Source of the DNA: Spirochaetota bacterium | Lineage (GTDB): Bacteria; Spirochaetota; Spirochaetia; Treponematales; Breznakiellaceae | Length of the DNA: 5,291 nucleotides | Reading direction: 5' to 3' | NCBI GenBank assembly: GCA_023398155.1 | Contig: JAEWSV010000556.1 | Location: forward strand, 1-5,291 | Shown here: positions 4,834 to 5,291 of the stretch, in pieces | How positions within the stretch are numbered: the first letter of the stretch is position 1 | How the letters are laid out: every line of letters starts with the position of its first letter | Translations under genes and position numbers: made by a program | Notes under the pieces: generated by a model | The model's database searches: none | What the model was told of the DNA's origin: nothing | Seen by the model: only the letters and a program-made list of their open reading frames with translations

Positions 4834-5291
4834 ATGAAGCGATCGATCTGTTTCGTCGCGCTGATCGCGACCGCCGCCGCCCTCTGGGCCCAAGAACCCG
4901 CCGCGGGGAAGAAGACGCTCTACGTGTACGACGAGGTGAACAAGAACTCCGAGCCGTACATCGAACTGTTCCGCTCAAGCCTAGCGGAGCGCGGCATCGC
5001 CTACGACGAGGCGACGGCGGCGGAAGCCGAGAAGAAAGACCTCGCAGCCTACGACCGCGTCCTGATCCACGGCATGGTCATGGCGTTCGCCGGGAAGTCG
5101 CCGGTCAGGGATTGGCTCAAATCCGATCCCGCCATCCGCGGAAAGGAGGTCTCCCTCTTCGTGACCGCGAATCGATGGAAGCTCGATAAGCTCTCCGGCC
5201 AACTCGCCAAGCTACTCCGCAAGGACGGCGCGAACGTGGCGGACGCGGTTTCCATGGCTACCAAGGACATGGACGACGCGGCGAAGGAAAG
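4834..5291 (+). CDS. Secreted protein with flavodoxin-like pattern (N-terminal part, cut by window edge)
   Basis: A plus-strand frame is open from ATG 4834 to the right edge (152 residues seen, no stop). The signal peptide is about residues 1-19 (MKRSICF, hydrophobic core, cleavage at LWA|Q). The mature part alternates strands and helices like a flavodoxin-type fold: KTLYVYDE (27-34), a helix EPYIELFRSSLAERGI (40-55), AYDRVLIHG (72-80), a helix VRDWLKSD (91-98), GKEVSLFVT (103-111), then a helix KLDKLSGQLAKLLRKDGAN (116-134). This matches the layout of a flavodoxin where strand 3 ends in a glycine and strand 4 follows gK-x-v-x-l-f. The FMN phosphate-binding loop (T/S-x-T/S-G-x-T) is not evident after the first strand, where VNKNSE is found, so flavin binding is doubtful. 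Export is also unusual for flavodoxins. It would be the last visible gene of the lipoprotein operon. Gene: confident; fold: tentative. Confidence 0.72.
   Translation, partial: MKRSICFVALIATAAALWAQEPAAGKKTLYVYDEVNKNSEPYIELFRSSLAERGIAYDEATAAEAEKKDLAAYDRVLIHGMVMAFAGKSPVRDWLKSDPAIRGKEVSLFVTANRWKLDKLSGQLAKLLRKDGANVADAVSMATKDMDDAAKE

Overview
The window is GC-rich (about 60-70% in most stretches counted by hand) and holds two divergent gene blocks separated by an intergenic region of about 200 bp (2222-2419). It looks like a Gram-negative (diderm) bacterium: there is a chaperone-usher pilus system, which needs a periplasm and an outer membrane, plus several secreted proteins and lipoproteins. Relaxed lipoboxes and a secreted FecR-domain protein next to small lipoproteins would suit a spirochaete, but this is a weak inference. 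No ribosomal or housekeeping gene is present to fix the lineage.

Left block, minus strand, read right to left: a secreted pilin-like subunit (2221-1745), a PapD/FimC-type periplasmic chaperone (1709-966), then the N-terminal 335 residues of an outer-membrane usher (1006 to the left edge, cut off by the window). Order, spacing and overlap make this one operon. The chaperone would fold and cap the subunit, and the usher would assemble and export it.

Intergenic region: a sigma70-like promoter with a 17-bp spacer (TCGACA / TATGAT) drives the pilus operon. Its -35 lies in one arm of an 8-bp inverted repeat. The other arm supplies the same TCGACA on the plus strand, 17 bp from a weak -10 (CACTAT), so the two divergent promoters may overlap completely.

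Right block, plus strand: a small secreted lipoprotein (2420-2896), a secreted FecR-domain protein with a helical C-terminal half (2893-3903), two related small lipoproteins (3918-4340 and 4421-4819), and the start of a secreted protein with a flavodoxin-like alternating pattern (4834 to the right edge). Overlaps and short gaps suggest an operon, perhaps with an internal promoter in the 80-bp gap 4341-4420. The three lipoproteins share a helix-then-strand layout resembling NTF2-like folds, and the last two are clear paralogues. The mature part of the 3918-4340 lipoprotein is about 46% GC against about 72% just before it, an abrupt change inside one gene.

No tRNA, rRNA, CRISPR array, insertion sequence or convincing terminator was seen. 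The function of the right block is unknown. It looks like an envelope-associated lipoprotein cluster that may share regulation with the pilus operon.
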